The notes under the pieces are model-generated. The model made no database searches. It worked only from the letters and a program-made list of their open reading frames with translations, and had not been told where the DNA came from. A stretch of DNA of 64,000 bases from assembly GCA_001774395.1 (NCBI GenBank), contig MEZX01000002.1, forward strand, positions 305,070 to 369,069, written 5' to 3'. This DNA is from Candidatus Berkelbacteria bacterium RIFCSPLOWO2_01_FULL_50_28 (lineage in GTDB: Bacteria; Patescibacteria; UBA1384; 2-12-FULL-50-11). A program made the translations under genes and the position numbers. Positions 39,070-47,900 of this stretch are shown in pieces (the first letter of the stretch is position 1; each line of letters begins with the position of its first letter).

Positions 39070-39441
39070 TCAACGACGGTTTTTGAGAGTAAGAACGCTT
39101 GCACCAAGGATATTTGCAATTTCTTTGAGTTCAATTGCTAAAGATGCGATTTGTTCCTTGTATTCCACGGTAGTTTGATCGATGATAATTAACCAGTAGT
39201 CTGTCTCGTTGGCTGACTTGAGGGCGATTTGAAAAAAGCGAAGATAATCCCGCCTTGAGCTTGAAGACTTTGCTTCGTGAACGTTGGCTCCTATCGAAGT
39301 AGCGCTCCGTAGTAGTTGGTCGGCAATCGATCGAAGATATGGCTTCCGGTTAATCAACTCACATAACTTTACAGTTCTAACGGAAAAAGCAATCAATCTC
39401 TTATAAAACTGCTCTTTAAATTTTTGTTTATCATTTTCCAT
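39070..39441 (-). CDS. Four-helix-bundle protein of the 23S rRNA intervening-sequence family, copy 1
   Basis: 123 aa. The signature LLRSATSIGANVHEAKSSSSRRDYLRFFQIALKSANETDYWL is spread over residues about 43-83 and is typical of the S23/IVS-encoded four-helix bundle family. These small proteins were first found inside 23S rRNA intervening sequences; their molecular function is not settled, although diversity-generating retroelement accessory proteins have the same fold. The gene is free-standing between the NYN gene and a DUF916-like gene. No reverse transcriptase is present in the window. Confidence 0.88.
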   Translation of the reverse strand: MENDKQKFKEQFYKRLIAFSVRTVKLCELINRKPYLRSIADQLLRSATSIGANVHEAKSSSSRRDYLRFFQIALKSANETDYWLIIIDQTTVEYKEQIASLAIELKEIANILGASVLTLKNRR

Positions 39442-39547
39442 TTTCGTATTTACATTTTAATTTTACCACTAGGTCGTCAAGAAAATTAACAGGTTCAAAT
39501 CGCTTTGAGGTTTTACGAGATCCTACCGGAAGAAAACGATCAAGTGT

Positions 39548-40522
39548 CTAACCCATTCTCCGGATAGATCGGGGGGCTTTGGCGGCTCGGAGGAGTTTGG
39601 CGAATTTGCGTTTCTGACGCTTGCGGTAGATGAATAAGAGGACAAACAGGATTAGTAGTGCGATGCAAAGAATAATTAGCCACATCGGGAAGACATAGAA
39701 AACTAACTCCGAGCTCAGCTGGTCGCCTTTTTCGCCGTAGAGGATATTTAGGGTGGCGACATAACGACCGATCTTCAACGGCTGATCGTAGGATTGAGTA
39801 ATTAAACGATCGGCCTTCGGAAAAATGTTTTTCTGATCGAAATCGATGCTGGCGGTCTTACGGCCGAAGATGTTAGTCAGGGTGATAAAGCCTTTTGGTT
39901 TGATATGGACAGAACCGTTGTTGTGGATTCGGGAATTGAACGTGATAGGTGAGTGTTCAAAACGTATTTTATCGACTTTAAATTCTTTAACATAAGCCGA
40001 GTAGCTGATATCACCAGCCACAGCTACCAGAATTAAGCTACCAACCTTTGTTCTCGTAACGGCACCCGTGCCGCTAACTTTGTCGTTGTTTGCTAAATAG
40101 GCCAGAATTGAGCCGTATTGACCGCCTGGTTCAGCGTTGACGGGGATAGTGATAACGAACTTAACGACTTGTGTCTGTAAGGGGGTTAGGGTGAACTTCG
40201 ACGGCGTAATCTTCGTCCAGTTTTTTAGGAAATAAATTGAGTCATCTTCCGCGACGATTTTAGCTTGTCCGAGTTCGTTGCCAACGAACGGCTGGATTCC
40301 CATCTGATATTTTTGGACAATCCCGCTGGTGTTAACAACTTTCATTGAGCTCTTTATGGTATCGCCGGGCTTGGCAGAGAGCTCAAAGAGCGGTGGAGAA
40401 ATGGAAACTTTTGCTTGGTCTACAGTCGCTTCCTGAGCCCGGATATTGGCTGGCAAGACAGAAAAAACTAATACCAAGACCACCAGCGCTAAAATTCTCA
40501 ATTTACAATTTACAATTTTCAT
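39548..40522 (-). CDS. DUF916-like membrane-anchored surface protein, paralogue 2
   Basis: 324 aa. The signal peptide begins MKIVNCKLRILALVVLVLV, and its first codons lie inside an AT-rich repeat. The mature part has the family pattern: VSISPPLFELSAKPGDTIKSSMKVVNTSG, FTLTPLQTQVVKFVITIPVNAEPGGQYGSIL, a second half with NNGSVHIKPKGFITLTNIFG, then a membrane helix (MWLIILCIALLILFVLLFIY) and basic tail RKRQKRKFAK. ATG 40522 overlaps the stop of the upstream four-helix-bundle gene (TAATG). It sits downstream of the two WxL-like genes at 41-43 kb and is the likely partner for them. Confidence 0.75.
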   Translation of the reverse strand: MKIVNCKLRILALVVLVLVFSVLPANIRAQEATVDQAKVSISPPLFELSAKPGDTIKSSMKVVNTSGIVQKYQMGIQPFVGNELGQAKIVAEDDSIYFLKNWTKITPSKFTLTPLQTQVVKFVITIPVNAEPGGQYGSILAYLANNDKVSGTGAVTRTKVGSLILVAVAGDISYSAYVKEFKVDKIRFEHSPITFNSRIHNNGSVHIKPKGFITLTNIFGRKTASIDFDQKNIFPKADRLITQSYDQPLKIGRYVATLNILYGEKGDQLSSELVFYVFPMWLIILCIALLILFVLLFIYRKRQKRKFAKLLRAAKAPRSIRRMG

Positions 40523-40550
40523 TAAATTTTCAATTTATCAATTTTCAGTG
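40497..40550. repeat. AT-rich palindromic repeat, copy 2 (overlaps two coding ends)
   Basis: The sequence consists of CAATTTACAATTTACAATTTTCATT and related words. It encodes the last residues of the upstream four-helix-bundle protein (TGTLKIDKLKI) and the first of the DUF916-like protein (MKIVNCKLRI). Confidence 0.75.
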
Positions 40551-40917
40551 TACCCGTATTTTGGCGTAAGCTCGATGTTATTTTCTGAAAGATTAGGGTT
40601 AACTCCTGACATTCGCTGACGATGGGCTCAGGTGGTTCAGCCAATGATGGCAGTGCTGTCCTAAGCATTCGGAGCCAATGTCTAGTTTCTTGAGCCTCTT
40701 TTTTACAGATGAAGATCTTATTACTAAAGTCTTTGCGCGAGCTAGCAGCGTTGGCTTCAGAGTAGTTTGCCCCGATGCTGGTTGCAGAGCGAATCAGCTG
40801 ATTAATAATAGGGCTACAAATAGAGTCCTGCTTAATCGTTCGGCACAAAATAATCACCGATTCGCCAAACTGCGCCGTTCTTTCCTCTAAATCATATTTG
40901 CTTGATGGTTGTGTCAT
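40522..40917 (-). CDS. Four-helix-bundle protein of the 23S rRNA intervening-sequence family, copy 2
   Basis: 131 aa, with the family core NQLIRSATSIGANYSEANAASSRKDF and KKEAQETRHWLRML. It is divergent from the copy at 39070 (VHEAKSSSSRRDY against YSEANAASSRKDF). Its last 11 codons are supplied by the AT-rich repeat, so the native C-terminus has probably been replaced. Its stop overlaps the next start by one base. It sits between two WxL-like genes and their DUF916-like partner; whether it takes part in that system is unknown. Confidence 0.88.
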   Translation of the reverse strand: MTQPSSKYDLEERTAQFGESVIILCRTIKQDSICSPIINQLIRSATSIGANYSEANAASSRKDFSNKIFICKKEAQETRHWLRMLRTALPSLAEPPEPIVSECQELTLIFQKITSSLRQNTGTLKIDKLKI

Positions 40918-40918
40918 C

Positions 40919-40992
40919 CAATTGATAATTAGCTCATTGTAAATTTATTGTAAATTGCAAAATTGAGAACTGAAAATTATTACCCATTTTCA
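40919..40992. repeat. AT-rich palindromic repeat, copy 3
   Basis: TTGTAAATTTATTGTAAATTGCAAAATTGAG.. words fill the gap between the four-helix-bundle gene and the WxL-like gene at 41026. Same word family as 404-567. Confidence 0.65.
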
Positions 40993-41025
40993 AACTATAC
41001 ACCCCAGTTGTCTCAACTCAACACG

Positions 41026-42213
41026 CTAAAACGTTCCGGTCGTAATATAGTCGGCGGTACCAGTATAGGCACCAGCGGCCTGAGTAGCGTCAGCCGAAAG
41101 CCGCCAACCGGCATAGGCGACATCACTTGAGACACCAACGATGCTCGACATAATAGTTGACGGAGCTTCAGATGCGCCTATATCGGCAACAAGCTCAAAT
41201 TTTTGAGTGCCACCGCCGCATTGCTCGGCCGCCGTATCCCAGCCAGCGTTAGCTGTGGCTGCGGCATCCCCGGTGGTGTCGTCCATACAGACAGCATAAC
41301 CGTTGTTAGTAGCTGTAGCCCAGGCATTTGGGGTTGTTAGGTTACATGCTCCGTCACAGGTACCAACCGCAAAAGCATTGGCGCCACTGTCTAAGCCCGC
41401 TACTGTGTAGACTGTTACTGTGTAACCGGTGCCAGCGTTGGTTACCACGGTCAGTTGTTGGCAGATATCGTAAAAAGCTTCTGTCGAGATTACTGCGTAG
41501 GGAATTGTTGTGGAGGTTGAAGTAATTTTTGTTCCGCCGGTAGTTGTACAAGAACCGGACGTAACAGCGGCAACAGCAAGAGTTAAAACCTCGTCAAGAG
41601 CGGCCGAAACGGCTATGGCCGCGGTTACGACAATGATTGTGTCTTGGGAATCTTCGTCGGTGGAATCTACCGCTAGATTGTAAGTGGCGGCTGTTGAGTT
41701 AACAATTTGCGTATTACCGGTGCCACCGCTGGTGGCGTGCGTTCCGATTTCGATGACGATTACAACACCCGCCGCCTCACCTGCATAAGTCCCACAAGCA
41801 GTAAAAGTGAAAACATCTGCGGCCACAGTGGTAATCTCGATCGTGTCGCCAGCGCAAGCGTCGGACGAATCTACAATCGTCTCTTCAACAGCGTTAACGG
41901 TGATGTCGTAATCAAGCGCATCAGTACTGGCAAAGCCAGATGTGTCAAAGCCTGAAGCAAAGGTGAGAACGAGCGTATCGCCGGCGCTAAAATCACCGCC
42001 GGTGGCTTGGTCTAAGGTGATGGTGTGGTTTGCGGCAGTCGAAGGGCGAGAATCGGTAATGACATCCTTTAGGCTGTCTGGTCGGGCGGCAAAGGCTTTT
42101 GGCACAGAGAAGCCAGACAACACGATGGCGACGATGGCCAAAAATATTAACCCCCGCTCAAGCTTTACCCTCTGCGAGGTGAACACCTGAACTGATTTTG
42201 CTAAATAATACAT
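41026..42213 (-). CDS. Secreted protein with shared N-terminal domain and WxL-like C-terminal domain, paralogue 2
   Basis: 395 aa from ATG 42213 (MYYLAKSVQVFTSQRVKLERG); a longer frame exists but would overlap the preceding gene. The signal peptide ends near SVPKAFA. The N-domain is RPDSLKDVITDSRPSTAANH and AGDTLVLTFASGFDT. The C-domain runs TVVTNAGTGYTVTVYTVAGLDSG and ends AGAYTGTADYITTGTF. Cysteines are more frequent than in paralogue 1, including CVMDDTT-like and CGGGTQ positions, suggesting disulfides. It starts 4 nt after the stop of its close paralogue at 42218, with GACATGTATTA at the start just as at 10177, so it is a tandem duplicate in one operon. Confidence 0.78.
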   Translation of the reverse strand: MYYLAKSVQVFTSQRVKLERGLIFLAIVAIVLSGFSVPKAFAARPDSLKDVITDSRPSTAANHTITLDQATGGDFSAGDTLVLTFASGFDTSGFASTDALDYDITVNAVEETIVDSSDACAGDTIEITTVAADVFTFTACGTYAGEAAGVVIVIEIGTHATSGGTGNTQIVNSTAATYNLAVDSTDEDSQDTIIVVTAAIAVSAALDEVLTLAVAAVTSGSCTTTGGTKITSTSTTIPYAVISTEAFYDICQQLTVVTNAGTGYTVTVYTVAGLDSGANAFAVGTCDGACNLTTPNAWATATNNGYAVCMDDTTGDAAATANAGWDTAAEQCGGGTQKFELVADIGASEAPSTIMSSIVGVSSDVAYAGWRLSADATQAAGAYTGTADYITTGTF

Positions 42214-42217
42214 GTCT

Positions 42218-43381
42218 TTAGAATGTCCCCGTTGTAATATAGTCGGCAGTACCGGTGTAGGCACCAGCTGCCTGGGCACCGTCAGCCGATAATCTCCAGC
42301 CTATCTTGGAGATATCCGTTACCCCAACGGCACTCTGCATAATCGTTGAGGGCGTTTGAGGACCAGATAGATCGGCAACTAGTTCGAACTGCTGAGTACC
42401 TCCGCCGCACTGCCCAGCCGCTGCCCAGTCGGCGTTAGCAGTTTCAGCAGCGTTTCCGGTCGTGTCGTCCATACAGATAGCGTACCCATTAAAGGTGGCA
42501 GTTCCCCACGGAGCAGGATCGGTTAAAGTACAAGCGCCATCGCAGGAACCAACTGCAAATGGATTAGCACCAGCATCCAAACCAGTGACAGTGTAAACGG
42601 TGACTGTATAACCCGTACCGGCATTGGTAGCTACGGTCAGTTGTTGGCAGATATCGTAAAATGTTTCTGTGGATATTGTCCCGTAAGGAATTGTTGTTGC
42701 CGTACTCGCAGCGGGTTTCGTGCCACCGGTGGTTGTGCAGTTTGCATCCGCGGCCAGACCGGCCACTGTTAGGGTCAAAACTTCATCGATTGTGGCCGAA
42801 ATTGCTACACCTGCTGTTAGAACCAAGACAGTATCCTGAGAGTCATCGCCGTAACTGCCGGCCACATTCAATTGAGAGGTGCCCGCTGTGGTGTTGACAA
42901 TCCGGGTGGTCCCGCCAGCGGCGTTGGAACCGAACTTCATGGTGATGGCCGTACTGGCCGCCTCAGCGGTGTAGCCACTACAGGCCGTGAAAGTCACCAC
43001 CTGGGAAGCAAGCACATACTCGACACTATCCGTTGCGGTACAAGAAGCTATTAGTGTTTCGCTAGTGGCGCCGTTCACAAAGTCAACATCAGTCAATGTT
43101 AAGGTCGTCAAGTTGTACCCAGCCGGGAAGGTAACAATTACAGTTTCACCAGCAATGAAAGTAGTGCTTCCAGAGAGATCGAGAACTATCTCGTGGTTAG
43201 ACGCAGTCGAAGGGCGAGAGTCACTCAATGTATCCTTCAAACTGGTTGGGCGAACGGCAAAAGCGGATTGAATCCCGAAGGGCTGGGCAATTATAGCAAT
43301 TAAGCTTAACACCGCTAAAACAACGCGGTAGCGATTAGCTAATTGCTTAGTTTTAGGGGCTACAAGGTAACCACGAACCAT
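42218..43381 (-). CDS. Secreted protein with shared N-terminal domain and WxL-like C-terminal domain, paralogue 3
   Basis: About 387 aa from ATG 43381 (MVRGYLVAPKTKQLANRYR), chosen because it gives the same signal-peptide length as the two paralogues; GTG 43426 or TTG 43402 are alternatives, with GAGGGGG upstream of the latter. The signal peptide ends near IQSAFA. The N-domain RPTSLKDTLSDSRPSTASNH and the C-domain ending AGAYTGTADYITTGTF are nearly the same as in paralogue 2, and the segment TNAGTGYTVTVYTVTGLDAG is almost identical. Likely exported and held at the cell wall or by a DUF916-like partner. Confidence 0.75.
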   Translation of the reverse strand: MVRGYLVAPKTKQLANRYRVVLAVLSLIAIIAQPFGIQSAFAVRPTSLKDTLSDSRPSTASNHEIVLDLSGSTTFIAGETVIVTFPAGYNLTTLTLTDVDFVNGATSETLIASCTATDSVEYVLASQVVTFTACSGYTAEAASTAITMKFGSNAAGGTTRIVNTTAGTSQLNVAGSYGDDSQDTVLVLTAGVAISATIDEVLTLTVAGLAADANCTTTGGTKPAASTATTIPYGTISTETFYDICQQLTVATNAGTGYTVTVYTVTGLDAGANPFAVGSCDGACTLTDPAPWGTATFNGYAICMDDTTGNAAETANADWAAAGQCGGGTQQFELVADLSGPQTPSTIMQSAVGVTDISKIGWRLSADGAQAAGAYTGTADYITTGTF

Positions 43382-43439
43382 TAGAGCGACCTGATTTAAC
43401 AATGATTTTATTTTTCCCCCTCGCACATACTATATATAC

Positions 43440-43467
43440 ATTGAAGCGTATCCAACAGATGTGTCAA
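43440..43467 (-). promoter_or_regulatory. Promoter reading out of the GIY-YIG cassette into the WxL-like operon
   Basis: TTGACA (43467-43462 on the - strand) is 16 nt from TTCAAT (43445-43440), with an additional TATATATAGT just downstream. The -35 is the outer end of the cassette's terminal repeat, so the element could supply the promoter for the WxL-like pair. Confidence 0.5.
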
Positions 43468-43790
43468 CCCCGCACTTTTCAACCGTCTTGAAGGCAATGC
43501 CCAATACGCTTTTTCAACCTTGCGTAAGACTGACCAAATTGTTTGAGCTTCTTCTCTCGATCGAGCGCATCTAGTCTCGAGGCATAACCTTCAAGGTAGA
43601 CAATCTTCCACGGTCGGTAAGGTTTTGTCGCAACTGACTTACCTTCGTTGTGATCGAGTAGTCTTTTCCGCAAGTTGTTCGTCTGCCCGAAGTAAAGTCG
43701 CTGTTCTTTTCCGAGTAGTACATACACCCAATGCATAAGTTGATTGTAGCAACTTGCGACGGTTGAATAGTGCGGGGTCAACCCCACACT
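43463..43790. mobile_element. Inverted-repeat cassette carrying a GIY-YIG gene
   Basis: Inverted repeats at 43467-43487 and 43758-43778 match at 20 of 21 positions; the shared core reads GACGGTTGAA then AGTGCGGGGT and points outward at both ends. The interval contains only the small GIY-YIG gene, whose stop codon lies within the left repeat. The right end continues into a second near-palindrome (TAGTGCGGGGTC then AACCCCACACTA). No transposase is present, so mobilisation would depend on the GIY-YIG nuclease or on an enzyme supplied in trans. No target-site duplication is obvious. Confidence 0.6.
43479..43736 (-). CDS. Small GIY-YIG nuclease-domain protein (stand-alone)
   Basis: 85 aa from ATG 43736. 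The GIY-YIG module is complete: MHWVYVLLGKEQRLYFGQTNNLRKRLLDHN contains the paired Tyr strands and the catalytic Arg, and DALDREKKLK has the metal-binding Glu. The family is the short UvrC-like GIY-YIG class common in CPR. The longer frame start at 43805 would overlap the neighbouring gene. TACAAT lies 6 nt before the ATG, suggesting a leaderless message. A homologue sits inside the 16S rRNA gene at 61311. Confidence 0.88.
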   Translation of the reverse strand: MHWVYVLLGKEQRLYFGQTNNLRKRLLDHNEGKSVATKPYRPWKIVYLEGYASRLDALDREKKLKQFGQSYARLKKRIGHCLQDG

Positions 43791-43801
43791 AATTTTTCCG
43801 A

Positions 43802-44752
43802 TCATCTGCTCATAGCTCGCAAAAGTTTAGCTCGACGCCGGCGGAAGTACACGGTTGAACCAACCGCCAGAATTGCCAATAGCAGGACTATAATAATGAA
43901 GGGCCAGGGGATGGAGACAAATCGAGAACTGGCCACTAAGATTTTTCCGTCTTGCTTAAGAGTGAATTTGGCGTCGTAGACCCCGGGCCAGATTGTGCCG
44001 GTATAGGCGCTGATATATTGCCTCGAAGACTCGGGCATTAGGACCGAGCTCGCTAACTGGGTGACCATCTTTTGCTCACCCCAGGTTGGCGTTAAAGTCA
44101 GATCGCCATCAGCGAAAAAGAAAAATCCGGTCGGGTTACTAATTTCGGCCAGGAACGGTACCGGTGTGCTAACAACTATTTTCGGTGTCTGGAACGAGCT
44201 GATGCTCAAGCTTTCAATGGTTGGCTTCGTGGTCGAATCGACCGAAAGCAAAAACGAGGTGCTTAATGCTGGAATAATTCGGGTATTGGCGTTTTCGTCA
44301 AAATAATTTGCTGGTAGGCGAGCCTGGAAAATCAGGGCGGCGCTGTAACCACCCGGGACAGTACCCTTGGGCGCTAGGATGGTTACCTGAACTTCTTTAC
44401 TGCCTTGGGCGTCCAAAATGAGGTCTGGACTGTCGAGCGTTAGCCATTCAACACCTGAGTGTGGCCTTGGCTCGGCCGTAAATTCGGGTGATCCGAGGTT
44501 GTTAATGCCACTAATACTAAATTTAGAAGCGGACAATGGGATTGGTTCCTTCCCAAGATTGGTAACTTTAATCTTCACGATCGTTTTCTCGCCTGGTTTA
44601 ACGGTCTGCTGAACTAAGCCAGGGCTAATTGACAGTGTCGGGCTAATGGCGCCTTGGCCTGACGCTGACAAGGTGAATGCAAATACCGACATTAAGATTG
44701 CCAGCGTTAGAATTTTCAATTTACAATTTACAATTTTATCGCGTTCGCTCAT
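43802..44752 (-). CDS. DUF916-like membrane-anchored surface protein, paralogue 3
   Basis: About 316 aa from ATG 44752 (MSERDKIVNCKLKILTLAILM); a start at 44797 is possible but adds a repeat-derived peptide. The signal peptide ends near SASGQG. The mature domain has LSISPGLVQQTVKPGEKTIVKIKVTNLGKEPI, TLDSPDLILDAQGSKEVQVTILAPKGTVPGGYSAALIF, and later FLAEISNPTGFFFFADGDLTL. A membrane helix (FIIIVLLLAILAVGSTVYF) precedes RRRRAK. It lies directly downstream of the 4,362-aa gene and is its likely membrane partner. The n-region codons come from an AT-rich repeat (KIVNCKLKIL), as in paralogue 2. Confidence 0.72.
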   Translation of the reverse strand: MSERDKIVNCKLKILTLAILMSVFAFTLSASGQGAISPTLSISPGLVQQTVKPGEKTIVKIKVTNLGKEPIPLSASKFSISGINNLGSPEFTAEPRPHSGVEWLTLDSPDLILDAQGSKEVQVTILAPKGTVPGGYSAALIFQARLPANYFDENANTRIIPALSTSFLLSVDSTTKPTIESLSISSFQTPKIVVSTPVPFLAEISNPTGFFFFADGDLTLTPTWGEQKMVTQLASSVLMPESSRQYISAYTGTIWPGVYDAKFTLKQDGKILVASSRFVSIPWPFIIIVLLLAILAVGSTVYFRRRRAKLLRAMSR

Positions 44753-44923
44753 TTTTCGTTCTGGCGAACTCAAAATCATTGAATTTTCAATCATCAAATT
44801 TTAATTTATCGGTTTTACCACATTCTGTCATTTGAAATTCAATCGAAATTTGAAATTCGCCTCTCGACTCCGCTCGAGGCGACCTGAGCACCGTCGAATG
44901 GTCGAAATTTGAAATTACTTTTC
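44712..44923. repeat. AT-rich palindromic repeats around the 44752 start and the 3' end of the 4,362-aa gene
   Basis: Two parts: TTTTCAATTTACAATTTACAATTTT near 44712-44737 inside the signal-peptide codons, and 44783-44923 between the genes, which includes TTGAAATTCAATCGAAATTTGAAATTC and the palindrome CTCGACTCCGCTCGAG. Together they fill the whole intergenic gap. Confidence 0.7.
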
Positions 44924-47900
44924 TCATGGAAAAGTTGCTGTTATCACATAAACGACGTCAGCTGTGTAATCGCCGTTAGCTTGGGTGTTCGATGGGTAGA
45001 GGCGGTAAGTAATATCGTTGGTGGCGCCTGTGGCCGGTGCGGTTCGGTCGGCAACTGGGTCGCCCGGGCCGGTGTGAGAAAAGCCAGCAAATTTAGCCCC
45101 GCCGTTGGTAAAACGATCAGCCGTGCCGCCGGTTAACGATGAGTCGTCGGTTGAATAGCCAAAGCCGTAAGACCCAGCACTGAAGGTTGTCGGAGTCGCG
45201 TTCGTACCCGTCCAATCGGCTAGTGTCACCCCACCGAAGCGGACATTAGTCATCGCTTGGGTTGACCAAGCGTAAACGACATAGCCGTTCAAGGCATTAC
45301 TAGAAGCGGTCAGCGTCGATGTTTGATCACTGGGGTTGGAGCCGGGGTTAATGGTACCGAAGTCTTTCGAAGTGGAGTCCAGGCCTAGGGTTAGTGTCTG
45401 ACCAAAAATCCAGTTAACGGTGTTACCGCAGTCGGTGTTGGTGCCGTCGCTAGCGATAATTGTTGATCCGCCAGAGGCATCAGATCGAGAGACATTAACA
45501 TACGAGGTTTTTATTTGGTCGTTACCAACGGCAGCGACATTTAGGAGCCAACTACCGGTAATGGCGGAGTTTCTGAAGTATAGTCTCGTTCCAACCGCTT
45601 GCCCGTTCCAGTTCATATTGTTAATCGTATAGGTGGCGCCGGATTCGTATTCTACTTTCACACTAGCTGTGGTGATGGTGTAGTTGTTGGTGACGGTTGC
45701 GGCGGCGTTAAAGTCGACTCCTGCCACCCAGCCCGTTCGTTCACAGTCGGATGCAATCGTGCCGGAGCTGTTAGTAATGGTCAGGTCGTAAAACGCGTTG
45801 GTTGTCAGCATCCCACCAGACAAGGTTTGGGTACTGGTGCCACTCAAAGTGGTCGTGCCGGTATTAGCGGTAAAGGTACCCGAGTTAGCGTAGTTGCCTT
45901 TAATTGCAAATGTTGCGGCTGAGGAAGCTTGGTAAGTTTGATTAGCTCCGATAGTAAGGTTGCCGGTAACGGTGATGGCAGGATCACTCGTTTCAGCATT
46001 AACAACGGCTGATCCAGCGCCAGTCAGGGTGAAATTGCCTAAAACTTCAGTTCCAGCACATGCGTTATGTACTAAGTAGCTATTAGCATAGAAAAGGTTG
46101 TAGGTGTCAACTTCGATATCGTATACAGTTACGGTCTCACTCACTTTTTGGATACTTGTAATAGGTTCCGTTCCAGAATAGGTGGCAAGCAGATCGCCAA
46201 CCCGCAGTTCCTCAACAGCTTTTGAGCTGTGGTCAGCCATAATAAAGACGTGATTTGCTGTGGCCTGCACCTGGTTGTTAATGATGTAGTACGCATCTTT
46301 AGTCCCAATAACTGTTCCAACAACTGGAGATATGACTACTTGGTTACTACTGAGGTCGTAGGATTTGACAAGGTCACCTTCTTTAAGCTCTTCAATTGGC
46401 GTACTTCCCGTGGGGGTAAGTACTTGGGTCCCAGCAAGGAAGGACGTGGCCGAAGTGGTCATTGTGTAGGTCGGTGTACCAGAGGCCGGGCTGGTTTGGA
46501 GGTTGTAATAAGCTCTCGTGCCACAACCACTAGTGATGTTGGCGCTAGTGGTATTCTCGTAGCTAATCGTGGAAGCGTTGGCTGTAAATAACCCGGTCTT
46601 TGAGAAAGGAGTACCGCTACCAGTTAAGTGGTAAGTGCGATTGCCACCATCAAAGGTGGTGGCGGCCGAAGAAATACTCATGACGCTACTAACCGTAATA
46701 TCTCCGGTTCCACCAGTTTGAGTGGTAATGGTAGCGGCGGGAGAAGCGGTAAACGTAAGGCTACTAAACGTCCAAGCGGTTGAGCCAGAAGTGGTGCCAA
46801 AGTTTTTAGCGCCTGCCACACTTTGGGTGAATGTGCCGCCGGTGAGGTTGATGATACCTGCAGTTCCGGCGACGTTACCATTGACAGTAATATTCTGAGT
46901 ACCGAGCAGCGATCCGGCAGTCATCGTCAGGTCGTTGGTAACAACCAAGGCGTCCTGAGGTGCCCAGCCACCGCCCGAACCGCTGAAAGTTAGGTTGTAG
47001 AATGAGTCACCAGCAGATTGGATAGTCTTACTAGTGGCGGTTGCGTTAAAGATAAAAGTAGATGTCCCAGCGTTAAACACCGCATTACTTTCATTCGTAA
47101 AATTTGTTCCGACATAGACTGTTGAGGATCCGGCGGTAAAAATCGGTGCCCCGGTATTACCAGCTACTATAAAAGTCCCGACAGTAAGAGTTTGGTTGGC
47201 GGTGTCAAACTCACTATTTCGAGAGTTTCCCCAGCCAAACCGTAACGATCCGGTGATGGTAGTTGTTCCTGCCAAGGAGATTTTATAGCCGGTGCTGATA
47301 TTGTCTGTAATGGTGGTATTGTAGGTAAACGCCGGGAGGGTGAAGTTGGCAGATCCGCTGAAGTCGATGCTTCCATTACCGAGTCCAAAAGTTCCAGCAG
47401 GGTCAAGACTGAAACTCCCCCCAGTTTTGTTCATACCTTTTGAATTAAAGTCAAAGGTTCCTGTCCCGAGAGTGAATGTGCCGTTATGGGCAGCACCGTT
47501 GTTTGTTATCAGTTGTGTGGTGTTGCCACTTTGGCCAACGGTCAAGTTGTAAAATCTGGGCTCCCAAGCATTTGTCGAGCCATTTTTGATAGTTTTTGTA
47601 CCCGTCCCATTCATCACAACCGTTGAGGTACCTTCGACGATACTGACACTGTCTTGAGCAACTGCACTAGTATCCCAATTACCGGAAACCGTAATAATTG
47701 AAGCCCGTTCTGTGAGAGACCAGGTGCCGGCGTTACCTGTCAGGTTGCCGCCAATAGTTAGAGCGTAGTTAAAGGTAGTATTGGTATCAAAAGTGCCGTT
47801 AGTAATATCGAAATTGTTAGTGACGCTCATCGCGTCTTGGAGCGTCCAGCCCCCACCCGAACCGTTGAAAATAATATTATATAATGCTGAGCCGCCAGTC

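Noticed and set aside
39070..39441. Diversity-generating retroelement (accessory-like four-helix-bundle protein near variable surface genes)
   Set aside because: No reverse transcriptase and no template/variable repeat pair with adenine-specific differences could be seen in the window.
46064..46444. Hint region as a true splicing intein
   Set aside because: The residue after the terminal Asn is Ala, not Cys, Ser or Thr, and the first residue is Ser, so cleavage is more likely than splicing. Splicing through the following Cys is not ruled out.
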